DNA from: an uncultured Eubacteriales bacterium
GTDB lineage: Bacteria > Bacillota > Clostridia > Christensenellales > Aristaeellaceae
Assembly: GCA_900553295.1 (NCBI GenBank)
Contig: USCR01000121.1
Location: 1 to 7,145, forward strand
DNA: 7,145 bases
Direction: 5' to 3'
The notes under the pieces are model-generated. The model ran no database searches. It was not told where the DNA came from and saw only the letters and a program-made list of their open reading frames with translations. A program made the position numbers and the translations under genes. Below are positions 5,018 through 7,145 of this stretch, one piece after another. Each line of letters opens with the position of its first letter. The first letter of the stretch is position 1.

Positions 5018-6691
5018 ATGGGAAACAACATGGACCTGGACTATGCAATGTTCTGCTATCAGTGTGAACAAACGGCAAACGGGAAGGGCTGCACCAAGCA
5101 GGGCGTTTGCGGAAAAACGCCGGAAATCGCCAATCTGCAAGATCTGCTGATTTTTCAGATCAAGGGCATCAGCTGCTATGGAAAAGCGCTGCTGGACAAG
5201 GGAAAGCCCCTGGACAAGGCAGTAATCCGCTTCATTGAAAATGCGCTGTTCACCACCCTGACCAACGTGAATTTCGATGCGGATGTACATGTAAAGCTGC
5301 TGCAGGAGTCCCAGCGGATCAAGGAACAGCAGCGAAGCGCCGCCGGTGCCCCACCCACTGCCACCGCTCACGCCACCTATGACCTGCCCAAGACCAAAAC
5401 GGAAATGCTGCGGGACGCGCCCCTGGCAGGCATCATGTACGACAAGGCCCTGGACCCGGACATCCGCTCCCTGCGCCAAACCATTGTATACGGGCTCAAG
5501 GGCATCAGTGCCTATGGTCACCAGGCAAGGGAACTGGGATATGTCAGCGACCAGGTGGATGATTTCTACGTCCTGGCGCTGGAGGCCACAACGGATGACC
5601 GCCTCACGGTGGAGGAGCTGATCCGCATGACCATGCGCACCGGCGAAATGGCCCTGGAAGTGATGAAGAAGCTGGATGAAGCCAACACCAGCGTCTATGG
5701 CCATCCCTCCCCGCATCCGGTGAATGTGCGGATGAAAAAGGGGCCGTTTATCATCGTTTCGGGCCATGACCTGAAGGATCTGGAGATGCTGCTGGAGCAA
5801 TCCCAAGGCAAGGGCGTCAACATCTATACCCATGGCGAGATGCTCCCCTGCCACGGCTATGAGGGGCTGAAAAAATACCCCCACCTGGTGGGAAACTTCG
5901 GCGGCGCCTGGCAGGAGCAGCAAAAGCAGTTTGACGACCTGCCCGGTTGCATCCTGATGACCACCAACTGTCTCATGCGCCCCAGGGATTCCTACAAGGA
6001 CCGGATCTACACCACCAACGTGGTGGGGTGGGAAGGCGTGAAGCACATTCGCAAAAATCAGCAGGGAGAAAAGGATTTCTCGGAGATCATCCAGCAGGCA
6101 CTGGAGCTGGGCGGCTATCCGGAGGATCAGGAGCCCCAGGAGATCACCGTGGGCTTCGGGCATCAGGCCGTGCTTGCCTGCGCGGACAAACTGGTGGACG
6201 CGGTGAAAAGCGGCAAGGTGCGGCATCTGTTCCTCATTGGCGGTTGCGACGGGGCGCGGCCGGGACGCAGCTACTACACGGAGTTTGCCACCATGGTGCC
6301 CAAGGACTGCATGATTCTGACCCTGGCCTGTGGAAAATACCGCTTCAACAAGCTGGACTTTGGTGAAGTGGCCGGGCTGCCGCGGCTGTTGGACATCGGG
6401 CAATGCAACGACGTATACTCCGCCATCCGCGTAGCCACGGCGCTGGCCGATGCCTTCCATACTGACGTGAACAGTCTGCCGCTGTCGCTAATCGTATCCT
6501 GGTATGAGCAAAAAGCGGTGGCGGATCTTCTGGCCCTTTTGAGCCTGGGCGTAAAGGGGATCTTTCTGGGGCCCACGCTTCCGGCCTTTCTCAGCCCCAA
6601 CGTTCTGCAATACCTGGTGGATACCTTTGGGCTACGGACCATCAGCAATGCCCGGGATGATTTGAAGACCTGCCTGCAACAGACTGTTTAA
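5018..6691 (+). CDS. hcp: Hybrid cluster protein (hydroxylamine reductase), class I
   Basis: Hcp is a cytoplasmic iron-sulfur enzyme of anaerobes that reduces hydroxylamine to ammonia in vitro and is now viewed as a nitric oxide reductase in nitrosative stress defence. The 557-residue protein is full length. The N-terminal cluster motif Cys13-x2-Cys16-x8-Cys25-x5-Cys31 is the class I spacing that binds [4Fe-4S] (class II has C-x2-C-x11-C-x6-C). All eight ligands of the hybrid Fe-S-O cluster can be placed: His250 (SGHDLKD), Glu274 (THGEMLP), Cys318 (TTNCLMRP), Cys410 (GGCDGARPGR), Cys438 (LACGKYRFN), Cys463 (GQCND), Glu497 and Lys499 (SWYEQKA). They follow the Desulfovibrio vulgaris positions with small constant offsets. 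The start at 5018 has AGGAGG six bases upstream; the frame opens earlier at 4979 but without such a site. A cupin gene follows 41 bp downstream. No hcr-type reductase is beside it, as expected for class I. Confidence 0.96.
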   Translation: MGNNMDLDYAMFCYQCEQTANGKGCTKQGVCGKTPEIANLQDLLIFQIKGISCYGKALLDKGKPLDKAVIRFIENALFTTLTNVNFDADVHVKLLQESQRIKEQQRSAAGAPPTATAHATYDLPKTKTEMLRDAPLAGIMYDKALDPDIRSLRQTIVYGLKGISAYGHQARELGYVSDQVDDFYVLALEATTDDRLTVEELIRMTMRTGEMALEVMKKLDEANTSVYGHPSPHPVNVRMKKGPFIIVSGHDLKDLEMLLEQSQGKGVNIYTHGEMLPCHGYEGLKKYPHLVGNFGGAWQEQQKQFDDLPGCILMTTNCLMRPRDSYKDRIYTTNVVGWEGVKHIRKNQQGEKDFSEIIQQALELGGYPEDQEPQEITVGFGHQAVLACADKLVDAVKSGKVRHLFLIGGCDGARPGRSYYTEFATMVPKDCMILTLACGKYRFNKLDFGEVAGLPRLLDIGQCNDVYSAIRVATALADAFHTDVNSLPLSLIVSWYEQKAVADLLALLSLGVKGIFLGPTLPAFLSPNVLQYLVDTFGLRTISNARDDLKTCLQQTV

Positions 6692-6692
6692 C

Positions 6693-6718
6693 GGTGCGGC
6701 GCGCCGCGTCCGTGCACC
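6693..6718. repeat. GC-rich palindromic hairpin between hcp and the cupin gene
   Basis: GCGGCGCGCCGC (6696-6707) is a perfect 12-bp palindrome and GGTGC/GCACC (6693-6697/6714-6718) forms a surrounding or alternative stem. It starts directly after the hcp stop codon and ends before the cupin ribosome binding site. With no T-tract it is not a terminator; it may adjust mRNA stability or the hcp:cupin expression ratio. Confidence 0.5.
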
Positions 6719-6732
6719 CTGGAGGGAAAAGC

Positions 6733-7056
6733 ATGTATAAAAACCTTCCCAAGCAAATGGTCCTGCAGCTCAAGGATCTGGTGCAGTACCAGCCCGGACA
6801 GGTGGTTAGCAGGACCCTGGTGCAAAACGACCGGGTGAGCATGACGCTCTTCTCCTTCGACCAGGGGGAAGAAATCTCTGCCCACGCATCCGGCGGAGAC
6901 GCCATGGTTACCGTGCTGGAGGGGCGGGGCAGGGTTACCATCGGCGGAGAGGACTTTTTGCTAAGCACCGGTGAAACCATTGTGATGCCAAAGGACATCC
7001 CCCATGCGGTATATGGTGAGGAGTCCTTCAAAATGCTGCTGATCGTGTCCTTTTAG
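6733..7056 (+). CDS. Small single-domain cupin protein
   Basis: The 107-residue protein is one conserved cupin barrel. Motif 1 is around GEEISAHASGGD (45-56) and motif 2 around GETIVMPKDIPHAVYGEE (80-97). Of the usual four metal ligands (two His and a Glu in motif 1, one His in motif 2), His51 and His91 are present, but the second His of HxH is Ser53 and the usual Glu position is Ala57, with Asp56 beside it. The metal site is therefore modified or absent, and the activity cannot be predicted. Ribosome binding site GGAGG lies seven bases before ATG 6733; an upstream in-frame ATG at 6694 would sit before it in the intergenic palindrome and is rejected. It is the second gene of an apparent hcp operon, suggesting a role in the same stress response, which is inference. 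Confidence 0.87.
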   Translation: MYKNLPKQMVLQLKDLVQYQPGQVVSRTLVQNDRVSMTLFSFDQGEEISAHASGGDAMVTVLEGRGRVTIGGEDFLLSTGETIVMPKDIPHAVYGEESFKMLLIVSF

Positions 7057-7088
7057 TGGTGGGATATTCGTTTCTTTCTCACCGCGCT

Positions 7089-7116
7089 GAGCCGGGAATT
7101 TTCCCGGCTCTTTTTT
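7089..7116 (+). terminator. Intrinsic terminator of the hcp-cupin operon
   Basis: GAGCCGGGA (7089-7097) pairs perfectly with TCCCGGCTC (7102-7110) across a 4-nt loop, followed by six T (7111-7116). It lies 32 bp beyond the cupin stop codon. The remaining bases to 7145 show no feature. Confidence 0.95.
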
Positions 7117-7145
7117 ATGGGGAAGCAAGCCCCTGCCCATGATTG

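Noticed and set aside
4988..6460. 490-codon open frame on the minus strand opposite hcp
   Set aside because: The plus strand encodes an unambiguous Hcp with all cluster ligands; the antisense frame is a codon-bias shadow.

Overview
The window (about 57% GC by eye, not counted) looks like chromosomal DNA of a strictly anaerobic Gram-positive bacterium of class Clostridia, perhaps an Oscillospiraceae-like gut lineage. The clues are a YmxH/YlmC-type PRC-barrel protein (a family typical of spore-forming Firmicutes), a YugP-type zinc peptidase, a class I hybrid cluster protein with the Desulfovibrio/Clostridium cysteine spacing, a VmlR/Vga-like ABC-F protein, and strong AGGAGG ribosome binding sites throughout. 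The lineage is an inference; no rRNA or tRNA is present.

Layout. Positions 1-143 hold a copy of a structured intergenic repeat, cut by the window edge and followed by a plus-strand terminator (149-177). The minus-strand pair 1273-1040 (small two-helix membrane protein) and 929-249 (YugP-type membrane peptidase) ends at an intrinsic terminator (184-219). From 1556 to 2338 the plus strand encodes a stand-alone, degenerate EAL-domain protein. Positions 2339-2743 are intergenic and hold a second full copy of the repeat (2511-2664), bracketed by two identical 28-bp hairpin sequences. A short PRC-barrel gene (2744-2986) converges, 11 bp apart, on the ABC-F gene (4626-2998, minus). The ABC-F gene has a near-consensus promoter about 220 nt upstream and a leader with a four-codon reading frame and competing stems, as expected for ribosome-mediated attenuation. 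Diverging from it are hcp (5018-6691) and a small cupin gene (6733-7056), probably one operon ending at a clear terminator (7089-7116).

Functionally the window is a mosaic of stress and housekeeping genes: envelope proteolysis, a probable non-catalytic EAL regulator or binding protein, ribosome protection or rescue by ABC-F, and reductive detoxification of NO or hydroxylamine by Hcp. The most unusual signal is the repeat. Its two copies differ by five substitutions over the best-conserved ~70 nt, and four of these are two compensatory base-pair swaps in one stem of a nearly perfect three-way junction. This suggests selection on, or mechanistic maintenance of, a folded RNA or single-stranded DNA.
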